Source: Haloarcula halophila (lineage in GTDB: Archaea > Halobacteriota > Halobacteria > Halobacteriales > Haloarculaceae). Taken from it: a stretch of DNA of 64,000 bases. The notes beneath the pieces are model-generated. The model was not told the DNA's origin. It was given only the letters and a program-made list of their open reading frames with translations, and made no database searches. Of the stretch, positions 15,651 to 24,175 are shown in pieces; positions within the stretch are counted from its first letter, which is position 1; every line of letters starts with the position of its first letter. A program made the position numbers and the translations under genes. The stretch covers positions 930,001 through 994,000 of the forward strand of contig NZ_CP119559.1 in NCBI RefSeq assembly GCF_029278565.1. The letters run 5' to 3'.

Positions 15651-16769
15651 ATGGCACTGCCACACGTCGCGACGTTCACGGACACCTACCTCCCGACGGT
15701 CAACGGGGTCACCTACACGGTCAAGACCTGGCGGGACCACTGGCAGGCCCGTGGTGGCCGGATGGACGTCGTCTACCCGCGCAGTGCACACGAGCCGACT
15801 GCGGGCGAACACCCCGTCCGTAGCCTCCCGTTCCCGTTCTACGAGGGGTACCGCCTGGGGATGCCACAGATCCCGGGAGGGGTCCGGAACGCCGACCTGG
15901 TCCACGCTCATACTCCGTTCAGTCTCGGGATGGCCGGCCAGCGGCTCGCCCGGAAACTCGACGTCCCACTCGTCGCCTCCTATCACACGCCGACCGCGGA
16001 GTACGCCGAGTACGTCTCGTTCAACGGGGCCGTCGAGGCCGCGGTTCGATCGAGCGCCGAGAGCTACGAGCGGTGGTACCTGGACCGGGCCGACGTGGTC
16101 GTCGCCCCCAGCGATCGCACCGCCGACTACATCCGGGACCTGGGCGTCGACGTCGAGGTCGCGGTTATCTCGAACGGCGTCGACACCGACTTCTTCGAAC
16201 CGAAAGATCGGGACGCCTTCCGCGAACGCCACGACCTCCCGGACGGCCCGCTCGTGGGCTATACGGGCCGACACGGGTACGAGAAGTGCCTGGAGGACAT
16301 CGTCGCCGCCTGCGAGGGGCTGGACGTGACCGTCGTCTTCGGCGGGGACGGCCCGGCCCGAGAGGAGCTGGAGGCGACTGCCGCCGAGAGCGCCGTCGAC
16401 GTGCGGTTCCTGGGCTTTCTCGACCGGGAGGAACTGCCGGGACTGTACAGCGCGCTCGACGTCTTCGCGTTCCCCAGCCCGGTCGAAACCCAGGGGCTCG
16501 TCGCCCTGGAGGCCAACTGCTGTGGGACCCCCGTCGCCGGCGTCGACGCGGGCGCGCTCAGCGACACGATCGAGGACGGCGAGACGGGCTACAGCTACGA
16601 CGAAGGGGATATCGACGGGTTCCGCCGGGCGATCGAACGGACCCTCGCTGAGTCCACTCGGCTCCGGGAGAACTGTCTGGCCCGCCGGGAGCGGGTCGGG
16701 GTCGGGCACGCGATCGATCGGCTCGCGTCGGTCTACGAGGGCGTGTTGTCACCCGTCAGAAGTCACTGA
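15651..16769 (+). CDS. GT4-family glycosyltransferase
   Basis: 372 residues from the ATG at 15651 (MALPHVATFTDTYLPTVNG); tttaac 28-33 bases upstream fits a leaderless promoter. FTDTYLPTVNGV and LVHAHTPFSLGMAG are typical of the PimB/mannosyltransferase-like branch of GT4. The C-terminal half has SNGVDTDFF, YTGRHGYEKCL and the E-x7-E motif ETQGLVALE. It probably glycosylates a lipid or polyprenol acceptor. The last 14 bases overlap the convergent photolyase gene. Confidence 0.9.
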   Translation: MALPHVATFTDTYLPTVNGVTYTVKTWRDHWQARGGRMDVVYPRSAHEPTAGEHPVRSLPFPFYEGYRLGMPQIPGGVRNADLVHAHTPFSLGMAGQRLARKLDVPLVASYHTPTAEYAEYVSFNGAVEAAVRSSAESYERWYLDRADVVVAPSDRTADYIRDLGVDVEVAVISNGVDTDFFEPKDRDAFRERHDLPDGPLVGYTGRHGYEKCLEDIVAACEGLDVTVVFGGDGPAREELEATAAESAVDVRFLGFLDREELPGLYSALDVFAFPSPVETQGLVALEANCCGTPVAGVDAGALSDTIEDGETGYSYDEGDIDGFRRAIERTLAESTRLRENCLARRERVGVGHAIDRLASVYEGVLSPVRSH

Positions 16770-18276
16770 GCGTCGCCTGTCCACGCGTGCCGTGCCCGTC
16801 GTCCCCGTCGGTTCTGTCTCGCCCGCGGTTCGAGAACGAGCAGCGCCGCCGGAGACGCGGGTCCGAGAGTGCCTCCCGTGCCCGGTCGGCCAGGTCGGCG
16901 TAGATCTCCCGGGCGCGGTCGGCCTCGTGGTCGTAGTCGACGACGGGATAGGGGTAGTCCTCGCCGATGTCGACGCCACACTCCCGCTGGACGTGGACCG
17001 GGGCCTGTGCCGGCTCGGCCAAGTGCTCGTCCGGGAGCGGGGCCAACTCGGGGACGTACTCGCGGACGAACTCGCCGTCGGGGTCGTACTCCCGTTGCTG
17101 TTTGGCCGGATCGTACACCCGGACCGGATGGACGCCGGTGAGGTTACACTGTGACTGCCACTGCGTGTAGTTGATCGCCGCGTCGGCGTCCAGCAGGTGG
17201 GCGTACATGAAATCGGCGCCGCGTTTCCACCACTGCTTGAGGACGTAGACGTACACCGCCGCGACCATCGCCCGCATCCGGAAGTTGATGTAGCCGGTCT
17301 CGGTCAGCGCCCGCATCGCCGCGTCGACCATCGGGAAGCCGGTCCCTCCGGTCTGCCAGGCCTCGTCGAGTTCGGGATCGTGTTCCTCCCGGAACAGCCC
17401 CCGAAAGACGGGATTCACCGCCCGGTCGGTCCAGCCCGGCCAGTCGGCCAGTTTCTGGTGGTAGTGGCGGTTCCAGTAGAGCCGGGAGACGTACATCGAC
17501 CGACCGCGCCCGTCCGGACACTGCTGGACCCGCCGGTAGACCTGTCGCGGCGAGAGCGTCCCGAAGGCCAGATCGGCCGAGAGCCGCGAGGATCGGTCCT
17601 GTGCGGCCGCTGGCGGGGAGACGACCGAGGGGTAGGAACCGATCCGGTCACAGAACCCCTCCAGGCGGGCGTTTGCCGCGACCGTCCCACCGCGGGGGAG
17701 GTCGCGCTTGTCCGGGTCCGCGAACCGGTCGGCGACGGCGTCGAGTGTCACGTCGCTGTCGACCGGGTTGGCCGACAGCGCCTCCGGACGGGGAACAGGG
17801 TCGCTCTCGAAGTACGCCTCGCAGTGGTCGTCCCATCCCTCGCGCGTGTCCACGGCGACGGTTCCGTCGTGGTGGCGGCTGTCTGGATACCGCAGGCCGT
17901 CGGCGGCGACGGCGGTCGTCTCCGCCCACGACCGGACCGTCTCGGCGACTCGTCTGCCGTGGCGTGCCGTCGGGTGGCGGTTGTAGTAGACAGCGTCGAC
18001 GGCCCCGGAATCGAGCAGCGCCCGGAGTCGGCGGCGCGGGTCCCCGTCGAGCAGTGCCAGGTCGCTCCCGAGGTCACGGTACTGGTCCCGGAGGTCCTCC
18101 AGACACTCCTGGAGGAACTGGAGGCGGGCGTCACAGGCTAGCCCGTCGGCCCCGTAGTAGCGCGGGTCGACGACGAAGGCGGGGGCGATGCGGTCACCGT
18201 CCTCGTGTGCGGCCGCAAGGGCCGGGCTGTCGACCGTTCGGAGGTCGCTCCGGTGCCAGACGAGGATGGTCGTCAC
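16756..18276 (-). CDS. phr: Deoxyribodipyrimidine photolyase (cryptochrome/photolyase family)
   Basis: 506 residues. The N-terminal antenna domain (1-130) starts ILVWHRSDLRTVDSPAL. The helical FAD domain has SRLSADLAFGTLSPRQVY, GTGFPMVDAAMRALTETGYINFRMRAMVA (written in two parts: GTGFPMVDAAMR and TGYINFRMR) and the Trp-rich DAAINYTQWQSQCN. These are the FAD- and lesion-binding motifs of class I CPD photolyases. It repairs UV cyclobutane dimers using light, which suits a hypersaline sun-exposed habitat. The C-terminus beyond 470 is a variable Arg/Gly tail. Confidence 0.93.
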   Translation of the reverse strand: MTTILVWHRSDLRTVDSPALAAAHEDGDRIAPAFVVDPRYYGADGLACDARLQFLQECLEDLRDQYRDLGSDLALLDGDPRRRLRALLDSGAVDAVYYNRHPTARHGRRVAETVRSWAETTAVAADGLRYPDSRHHDGTVAVDTREGWDDHCEAYFESDPVPRPEALSANPVDSDVTLDAVADRFADPDKRDLPRGGTVAANARLEGFCDRIGSYPSVVSPPAAAQDRSSRLSADLAFGTLSPRQVYRRVQQCPDGRGRSMYVSRLYWNRHYHQKLADWPGWTDRAVNPVFRGLFREEHDPELDEAWQTGGTGFPMVDAAMRALTETGYINFRMRAMVAAVYVYVLKQWWKRGADFMYAHLLDADAAINYTQWQSQCNLTGVHPVRVYDPAKQQREYDPDGEFVREYVPELAPLPDEHLAEPAQAPVHVQRECGVDIGEDYPYPVVDYDHEADRAREIYADLADRAREALSDPRLRRRCSFSNRGRDRTDGDDGHGTRGQATLSDF

Positions 18277-18317
18277 GGCGAACCGTTAGCGCGCCAGGGA
18301 CAAAACCGGTCGGGCGC

Positions 18318-19424
18318 TCACCCCGTGCGCTCCAGGGACGCCTGGCGCTCGCGGAGTGCGGCGATCCGGTCCTGCGGGTCAGGATGCGAGCCGGGCAACA
18401 CGGCGGTACAGACGGCGTCCCAGCGCCGTGCGATGCGGTCGAACCGGTCGGGATCGTCGGTCCCGTCCGCCGGTTCCGGCTCGATCGTGTAAGGGAGGAC
18501 ACACAGCTCCCGGAGGCCGGTTTCGGCGGCTCGGAGATCACTGTCGGGCCGGTGGTCGGTCGTAAGCGTCTCCAGGGCGCTGGCCATCGCCGCCGGCGAG
18601 CCACAGATCGCGACCCCGCCCGCGTCGGCCGCGTACTCCCTGATCCGGGAGAGCAACCGATAACAGGCGGTGCTGGCGAGATACAGTCCACCCGCGGCCG
18701 GGAGTGCGGCCGGGAGGAACAGCAGCACCATCAGCGGGTTGTAGGACTTCGCCACTGCGGTGAAGTCCCAGTCGACGGCCTCGCCCCGGAGCCGTCTGAA
18801 CAGCGGCGAGTCGTCGGCGTCCTCGAAGAGTCGCTCGACGAACCGGGTCGTCATCGTCGGAAGGAACCCAGCGGCAGTCATCACGAACGAATCCCCGTTG
18901 TCGAGGTGGGCGAGTTCGTGGGCGAGCACCGCGTCGAGTTCGTCGCTATCGAGGGCCTCGACCAGCGCCGTCGTCACGAACAGCGTCCGCTCGCCGGGTC
19001 GGCTGGCGACGAAGCTGTTGGGCGTCTCCGAATCGACCAACCGGACGTCGGGCGGCGTCATCCCGGCGGTGTGTGCCAGTTTGGCGACCCGGCCGGCGAG
19101 GTCGTCGGCCGCCAGGTCAGTCCCATCGGCCTCGGTCGGGACGGTGTCGATATCCCGGAGGGTCATCCGGTAGCCGAACACCGACTGTGCGACCAACGTC
19201 AGCGGCGTTCCGACCAGCAGGAACGGGACCAGCGGGACGACGTCGAACCGCAGGATCATCGCTGCCATGTCGGGGTTGAACTGCAACGTCGTGACGATGG
19301 CGAAGAAGACGTGTCCCAGGACGTACGCCGCGGCGACGGCGACGACGTCGAAGGCGACTAGGACGAGGAGTAACCCGAACAGCCGACCGTATCGGGCGAT
19401 GGAGGAACGTGCGTCGGGGGCCAT
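18318..19424 (-). CDS. HtpX-like M48 family membrane metalloprotease (copy 1)
   Basis: 368 residues. Two hydrophobic segments at the N-terminus (about 13-35 and 60-80), then a peptidase domain with the zinc site HELAH (AVLAHELAHLDNGD) and a downstream helical glutamate in REYAADAGG, as in HtpX/Ste24 proteases. Two more hydrophobic segments lie between them. It degrades damaged membrane proteins. A paralogue lies 270 bases upstream on the same strand, and the two share near-identical DNA stretches. Confidence 0.92.
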   Translation of the reverse strand: MAPDARSSIARYGRLFGLLLVLVAFDVVAVAAAYVLGHVFFAIVTTLQFNPDMAAMILRFDVVPLVPFLLVGTPLTLVAQSVFGYRMTLRDIDTVPTEADGTDLAADDLAGRVAKLAHTAGMTPPDVRLVDSETPNSFVASRPGERTLFVTTALVEALDSDELDAVLAHELAHLDNGDSFVMTAAGFLPTMTTRFVERLFEDADDSPLFRRLRGEAVDWDFTAVAKSYNPLMVLLFLPAALPAAGGLYLASTACYRLLSRIREYAADAGGVAICGSPAAMASALETLTTDHRPDSDLRAAETGLRELCVLPYTIEPEPADGTDDPDRFDRIARRWDAVCTAVLPGSHPDPQDRIAALRERQASLERTG

Positions 19425-19470
19425 ATTCGTCAGTTCCAGCCGGCGGAACTAAAACGTGTCGGCTGTCGTA

Positions 19471-19653
19471 TCAATCGGCGTCTCGCGTCCGCGAGAGCCC
19501 GACGCCGAACGCGAGTCCGTTGACCACGCCGAGGAGGAGACCGACGTAGAGATCGCCGATACCGACGGCGACGACGAGTCCGACACCGACACCCAGTGTG
19601 AGCGCCTTCGTCATCGTCGGCCAGTGGAGCCAGGACGGATCGTCGAGTGCCAT
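19471..19653 (-). CDS. 60-residue membrane protein between the two HtpX-like genes
   Basis: 60 residues from the ATG at 19653. MALDDPSWLHWPTMTKAL is amphipathic and carries three aromatic residues. It is followed by two hydrophobic segments (about 17-33 and 36-53) joined by GDL, then a charged tail SRTRDAD. It reads in the same direction as both proteases and lies exactly between them, so it may be an accessory or substrate of the pair. No family recognised. Confidence 0.65.
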   Translation of the reverse strand: MALDDPSWLHWPTMTKALTLGVGVGLVVAVGIGDLYVGLLLGVVNGLAFGVGLSRTRDAD

Positions 19654-19693
19654 ACGACTCGGTCGGACCCCACTGGCTAACCGCTGCCGCGGA

Positions 19694-20851
19694 TTAGAAC
19701 GTCGACTCGTCGGCGTCGTCGACGGCCGCCTGGCGGTCCCGCAGAGCGTGGAGTCGGTCGTCGATATCGGGATGGGACCCCGGAAGCAACCGAGCGTGGA
19801 GGTTCGCCCAGCCACCGCCGATCCGCCCGGCCACGCCGCCGGAGCCACCGCTGTCACCGGGATCGTCCTCGATGGAGTGGGGAAGAACACACAGTTCCCG
19901 GACGCCGGTTTCGGCGGCCCGGAGGTCACCGTCGGGTCGGTGGTCGGTCGTCAGCGTCTCCAGGGCGCTGGCCATCGCCGCCGGCGAGCCACAGATCGCG
20001 ACCGCACCCGCGTCGGCAGCGTACTCCCTGATCCGGGAGAGCAACCGATAGCAGGCGGTGCTGGCCAGCGACAGCACCGCGACGACCGGCAGCACGGCCA
20101 CCGCGAACACCACGAGAGCGATCTCGAACTGCCCGGCGATGAGCGTCCTGGCGTCGGCACTGCCGTCGGTGTCGAAGAGCCACGCCGTCAGGAACGAGCG
20201 GCGCAACACTCCGACGGCGATCGCCCGGCAGCGGTCGGTCACCGTCGGGAGGAAGGCGGCGGCGGTCATCACGACCGAGTCCCCGTGTTTGAGGTGGGCG
20301 AGTTCGTGGGCGAGCACCGCGTCGAGTTCCTCGTCGGCGAGGGCCTCGACCAGCGCCGTCGTCACGACGAGCGTCCGCTCGCCGGGCCTGCTGGCGACGA
20401 AACTGTTGGGCGTCGCCGACTCGACGATCGAGACGTCCGGTGGTGCCATGTCGGCGGTATGGGCGAGGCGGTCGACCCGCTTTCGGACCGACTGGACAGC
20501 GTCCTGCCGGTCGATCTTCCGGCGCATCGCCGCGATACTGTCGGGGGTCGTCTCGCTCGGATCGGTGGCTCCGGACAGTCCCTCCCGAAGTGTCATCCGG
20601 TAGCCGAACACCGACTGCGCGACCAACACCAGCGGCGTCCCGACGACTACGACCGGCACCAGAAGCCCGGTCCCGAATCCGACCGAGAACAGCCCGCCGG
20701 GATCGCTCCAGAGCAACGGTGCCAGGCCGACAGCGAGATGCGCCAGTCCGTAGGCGACGGCGACCGCGACGGCGTCGAAGGCGACGAGGACGACGCCGAG
20801 CACCAGAAGTCGTGCCCGCAGTCGCCAGGTGTGAGGTCCCGTCACTCCCAT
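19694..20851 (-). CDS. HtpX-like M48 family membrane metalloprotease (copy 2)
   Basis: 385 residues, same layout as copy 1: two N-terminal hydrophobic segments, zinc site HELAH in AVLAHELAHLKHGD, REYAADAGAVAICGSPAAM, and a Pro/Asp C-terminal segment LLPGSHPD. It has an insert of about 20 residues before the peptidase core (DSIAAMRRKIDRQDAV) and a longer middle section. Segments 18551-18677 and 19939-20065 of the two genes differ at only about five of 127 bases, much closer than other parts, which suggests gene conversion. Confidence 0.92.
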   Translation of the reverse strand: MGVTGPHTWRLRARLLVLGVVLVAFDAVAVAVAYGLAHLAVGLAPLLWSDPGGLFSVGFGTGLLVPVVVVGTPLVLVAQSVFGYRMTLREGLSGATDPSETTPDSIAAMRRKIDRQDAVQSVRKRVDRLAHTADMAPPDVSIVESATPNSFVASRPGERTLVVTTALVEALADEELDAVLAHELAHLKHGDSVVMTAAAFLPTVTDRCRAIAVGVLRRSFLTAWLFDTDGSADARTLIAGQFEIALVVFAVAVLPVVAVLSLASTACYRLLSRIREYAADAGAVAICGSPAAMASALETLTTDHRPDGDLRAAETGVRELCVLPHSIEDDPGDSGGSGGVAGRIGGGWANLHARLLPGSHPDIDDRLHALRDRQAAVDDADESTF

Positions 20852-20906
20852 CGTCTCGAAGTCGGTCCGACGGTGGAAAAACGTATCGTCGGGTCGACTG
20901 TCGCCG

Positions 20907-22184
20907 CTACGCCAGCGCCGATCCGGCCCGGATGATCGCCCGCTCGCCGAAGGCGGGACCGACGATCTGGAGGCCGACCGGGAGGCCGTCGTCGGTCTCG
21001 CCGGCGGGCACGGAGATCGCCGGGAGGTTCGCGAGGTTCACCGGCGTCGTGTTCGCGTCGGCGAGGTACATCGTCAGCGGATCGTCGAGGCTCTCGCCGC
21101 GTTCCATCGGCGGGACGGGCATGGTCGGCGAGGCCAGTACGTCGGCGTCGGTAAGCGCCTCGTCGAAGTCCTGTTTGACCCAGGCCCGGGCGTCCTGTGC
21201 CTTCTTGTAGTACTTGTCGTGATAGCCAGCGGAGAGGGCGTAGGTTCCCAGGAGGATGCGGCGTTTGACCTCCTCGCCGAACCCCTCCTCGCGGGCGTTG
21301 GCGAAACTCTCGTTCCAGTTGCCCTCGAAGCCGCCCGACTGTCCGTAGCGGACGCCGTCGAACCGCGCGAGGTTCGAGGAGGCTTCCGACATCGCGATGA
21401 CGTAGTAGGCCTCGACGGCGTGTTCGACACTTGGGAGGTCGACCTCGTGGTAGCTCGCGCCCTGTGCTTCCAGGTCGTCCATGGCGTCCCAGAACGTCTC
21501 GACGACGGCCTCGTCGGCCCCGTCTAACAGTTCCGTCGGGACGCCGATCGAGAGCCCGTCGACGTCGCCGTCGGCGGCGTCGGCGTAGGATTCCGCGGCG
21601 TCGGGCGCTTCGCGTGTCGTCGCGTCGTGTTCGTCCGGCCCGGCAAGCACCTCCAGCAGTTCGGCGGCCTCCTCGACGGAAGGGGCGATCGGCCCGATCT
21701 GTTCGAGGCTGTTGGCGTAGGCGATGAGCCCGTACCGGGAGACCAGTCCGTAGGTCGGCTTGATGCCGACGACGCCACAGAACGCGGCCGGACAGCGGAT
21801 CGAACCGCCGGTGTCCGAGCCCAGCGCCATGTCGGCGTCGCCGGCGGCGACGACCGCTGCCGAGCCACCGGAGGAGCCACCGGGGACGTGACCCTCGGCG
21901 ACCGGGTTCTCGACGGCGCCGTACGCGGAGGTCTCGGTCGTCGTCCCCATCCCGAACTCGTCCATGTTGGTCTTCCCGGGGACGGTCGCGCCGGCCTCTT
22001 TCAGCCGCCGGACGACCGTCGCGTCGTAGGGCGGGACGTACCCCTCCAGCATGGCCGAGCCGGCCGTCGTCTGGACGCCCTCGGTCGAGATGTTGTCCTT
22101 GACGGCGACGGTCCTGCCCGCGAGCGGGCCGTCGTCGGCCCCCTCGATCGTCTCCGTGGTGATGTACCCGTTGTACTCGGTCAT
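20907..22184 (-). CDS. gatA: Asp-tRNA(Asn)/Glu-tRNA(Gln) amidotransferase subunit A
   Basis: 425 residues. Amidase-signature enzyme with the full Ser-cisSer-Lys triad: Lys in VAVKDN near the start, and PGGSSGGSAAV followed by GSDTGGSIRCPAAFCG, where the two serines lie. It hydrolyses glutamine and passes ammonia to GatB, which amidates misacylated Asp-tRNA(Asn); archaea use GatDE for Glu-tRNA(Gln). gatC lies one base upstream of its ATG, so gatC-gatA form an operon; gatB is not in the window. Confidence 0.95.
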   Translation of the reverse strand: MTEYNGYITTETIEGADDGPLAGRTVAVKDNISTEGVQTTAGSAMLEGYVPPYDATVVRRLKEAGATVPGKTNMDEFGMGTTTETSAYGAVENPVAEGHVPGGSSGGSAAVVAAGDADMALGSDTGGSIRCPAAFCGVVGIKPTYGLVSRYGLIAYANSLEQIGPIAPSVEEAAELLEVLAGPDEHDATTREAPDAAESYADAADGDVDGLSIGVPTELLDGADEAVVETFWDAMDDLEAQGASYHEVDLPSVEHAVEAYYVIAMSEASSNLARFDGVRYGQSGGFEGNWNESFANAREEGFGEEVKRRILLGTYALSAGYHDKYYKKAQDARAWVKQDFDEALTDADVLASPTMPVPPMERGESLDDPLTMYLADANTTPVNLANLPAISVPAGETDDGLPVGLQIVGPAFGERAIIRAGSALA

Positions 22185-22185
22185 C

Positions 22186-22464
22186 TCAGGATACCTTCGG
22201 CCCCTTGAACTGCCCCTCCTCCGATTCGGGGGCGTTCTGGAGCGCGTCCTGTTGGCTCAGGCTCTCACGGACCTCGTCGGGGCGCATCACGTTCGCCAAC
22301 TCCGGTTCTCGGTCCGTCTCCGGTACCTCGTCGAGGGCCTCGAACGCGTCGAGGATATCGCCGAACTGCTCGGTGAACCGCTCGACTTCCTCGTCGCCGA
22401 GGTCGACACGAGCGAGGTCCGCGACGTGGCGGACTTCCTCGGGGTCGACGGCGCTGTCGCTCAT
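22186..22464 (-). CDS. gatC: Asp-tRNA(Asn)/Glu-tRNA(Gln) amidotransferase subunit C
   Basis: 92 residues, usual length. Starts with the family pattern VRHVADLARVDLGDEEVERFTEQF (helical region, residues 11-34), then FEALDEVPETDREPELANVMRPDEV, in which the MRPDEV motif that wraps GatA is clear. It stabilises the GatA-GatB complex. It is the first gene of the gatC-gatA pair and has an AT-rich intergenic region upstream shared with the divergent tfb gene. Confidence 0.95.
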   Translation of the reverse strand: MSDSAVDPEEVRHVADLARVDLGDEEVERFTEQFGDILDAFEALDEVPETDREPELANVMRPDEVRESLSQQDALQNAPESEEGQFKGPKVS

Positions 22465-22647
22465 GTCCGCTGGGAGTACTGGCCCGTCGGTAAGCGTTTC
22501 GAAACCAGCGTCCGTTCGCCGTCGACGAGACCGGAGGGAGTATCCGAATCGTAAAACTCTCTTTTGGATTCCGAAAGGAATGCTTACAGAGTAGGCAGAG
22601 GATTTAAGTTTCTCCGTCCATAATAATGAGATGAATCATACGTTTTC

Positions 22648-22663
22648 CGGGTATTCAGACCCG
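22648..22663 (+). promoter_or_regulatory. Small hairpin in the tfb 5' leader
   Basis: cgggt and acccg form a five-base-pair stem with a six-base loop, 15 bases before the tfb ATG. The nearest TATA-like stretch (gatttaag, about 22595) implies a leader of about 55 bases, unusual in haloarchaea, so the hairpin could affect translation. Confidence 0.3.
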
Positions 22664-22677
22664 TCTGTACGTAACCA

Positions 22678-23649
22678 ATGACCGACACCACCATCCGCCG
22701 ATACACGAGTGAACGCGACACAGAAGACGAGCAGACAGACGAGCAAGAGGAGTCGCTCGTCTGTCCAGAATGTGGTGGCTCCCTGCTTTCGGACAGCGAA
22801 CGCGGAGAGACCGTCTGCGAAGACTGCGGCCTGGTCGTCGAGGAGGACGAGATCGACCCCGGCCCCGAGTGGCGTGCGTTCGACTCCAAGGAGAAAGACG
22901 AGAAGTCCCGCGTCGGTGCGCCGACGACGAACATGATGCACGACAAGGGGCTCTCGACGAACATCGGCTGGCAGGACAAGGACGCCTACGGCAACTCCCT
23001 GTCCTCGCGCCAGCGTGAGAAGATGCAGCGGCTGCGAACCTGGAACGAGCGGTTCCGGACACGGGACTCCAAGGAACGCAACCTCAAGCAGGCACTGGGC
23101 GAGATCGATCGGATGGCCTCCGCGCTTGGCCTGCCCGAGAACGTCCGCGAGACTGCCAGTGTGATCTACCGCCGGGCGCTCGACGAGGACCTCCTCCCGG
23201 GACGGTCCATCGAGGGCGTCTCGACGGCGTCGCTGTACGCCGCGGCCCGCCAGGCCGGGACCCCCCGGTCGCTGGACGAGATCGCCAACGTCTCCCGCGT
23301 CGACAAAGACGAGATCGCCCGCACCTACCGCTACGTCGTCCGGGAACTCAACCTGGAGATCCAGCCCGCCGACCCCGAGAGCTACGTCCCACGGTTCGCC
23401 TCGGACCTCGAACTCTCCGAGGAGGTCGAGCGCCGAGCCCGGCAACTGCTGCAGAACGCCAAACAGCAGGGCGTCCATTCCGGGAAGTCCCCGGTCGGAC
23501 TGGCGGCCGCGGCCGTCTACGCGGCCTCGCTGCTGACCAACGAGAAGGTCACCCAGAGCGAGGTCAGCGAAGTGGCGAACATCTCGGAAGTCACCATCCG
23601 CAACCGCTACCACGAACTGCTGGAAGCCGAGGACGAAGTTCACCCCTGA
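22678..23649 (+). CDS. tfb: Transcription initiation factor IIB (TFB)
   Basis: 323 residues. N-terminal zinc ribbon CPECGG ... CEDCG (about residues 28-50), then the B-finger/linker with RAFDSKEKDEKSRVGAP, and two cyclin-like repeats (about 125-215 and 220-320); the second repeat ends with the DNA-binding helix SEVTIRNRYHELLE. TFB bridges TBP/TATA and RNA polymerase. Haloarchaea usually carry several TFBs. The AT-rich upstream region (22555-22640) is shared with gatC. Confidence 0.95.
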   Translation: MTDTTIRRYTSERDTEDEQTDEQEESLVCPECGGSLLSDSERGETVCEDCGLVVEEDEIDPGPEWRAFDSKEKDEKSRVGAPTTNMMHDKGLSTNIGWQDKDAYGNSLSSRQREKMQRLRTWNERFRTRDSKERNLKQALGEIDRMASALGLPENVRETASVIYRRALDEDLLPGRSIEGVSTASLYAAARQAGTPRSLDEIANVSRVDKDEIARTYRYVVRELNLEIQPADPESYVPRFASDLELSEEVERRARQLLQNAKQQGVHSGKSPVGLAAAAVYAASLLTNEKVTQSEVSEVANISEVTIRNRYHELLEAEDEVHP

Positions 23650-23695
23650 CTTCTCGACCGTAACCTAGAGCACCGTCCGTCTCCTCGCAGGCGAT

Positions 23696-24172
23696 ATGGA
23701 GACGACCCGGCACTTCGTCGCGACCGTCTACGTCGTCAGCGACGGCGCTGTCGCGCTACACGAACACGACAAACTGGGGATGTGGCTCCCCGCCGGTGGT
23801 CACGTCGACCGCGACGAACTCCCCCACGAAGCCGCGCTCCGGGAGACCCGCGAGGAACTCGGGCTCGACGTCGACCTGGTCGCGCCCCAGGAGTCCATCG
23901 AGAGCGAGACGGTCGAGTCGATCCCACAGCCACAGCACTTCCTGCTGGAGGACATCAACGTCGACGCCGACGGCGCGGTCGGCCACCAGCACATCGACTT
24001 CATCTTCTACGGGGCCGCCGACAGCCGCGAGATCGACCCCGGACCGGGCGAACAGCCGGCCGACGACTGGGAGTGGTTCACCGCCGCGGACATCGAAGCG
24101 AGTGCCGACCGGCTTCCGGCAGACGTCGCCGAGATCGGTCTGCGAGCCATCGAGCGGGTCGCCGAGCCGTGA
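23696..24172 (+). CDS. NUDIX hydrolase
   Basis: 158 residues. The NUDIX box G-x5-E-x7-REUxEExGU is exact (GHVDRDE, then RETREELGL, from about residue 37). It is preceded by the strand FVATVYVVSDGAVALHEHDKLGMWLPAGG. It hydrolyses a nucleoside diphosphate linked to another group; the substrate is unknown. The His-rich patch QHFLLED and VGHQHIDFIFYG resembles proteins annotated as ADP-ribose or NTP pyrophosphatases. It ends three bases before the convergent asparagine-synthetase-like gene. Confidence 0.9.
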   Translation: METTRHFVATVYVVSDGAVALHEHDKLGMWLPAGGHVDRDELPHEAALRETREELGLDVDLVAPQESIESETVESIPQPQHFLLEDINVDADGAVGHQHIDFIFYGAADSREIDPGPGEQPADDWEWFTAADIEASADRLPADVAEIGLRAIERVAEP

Positions 24173-24175
24173 CGG

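Noticed and set aside
17601..19361. A 586-codon plus-strand frame
   Set aside because: It is antisense to photolyase and the first HtpX-like gene, both of which have full catalytic motifs.
18551..20065. Assembly artefact creating two HtpX genes
   Set aside because: The genes differ widely outside the near-identical segments and in length, and a distinct small gene lies between, so a real duplication is more likely.
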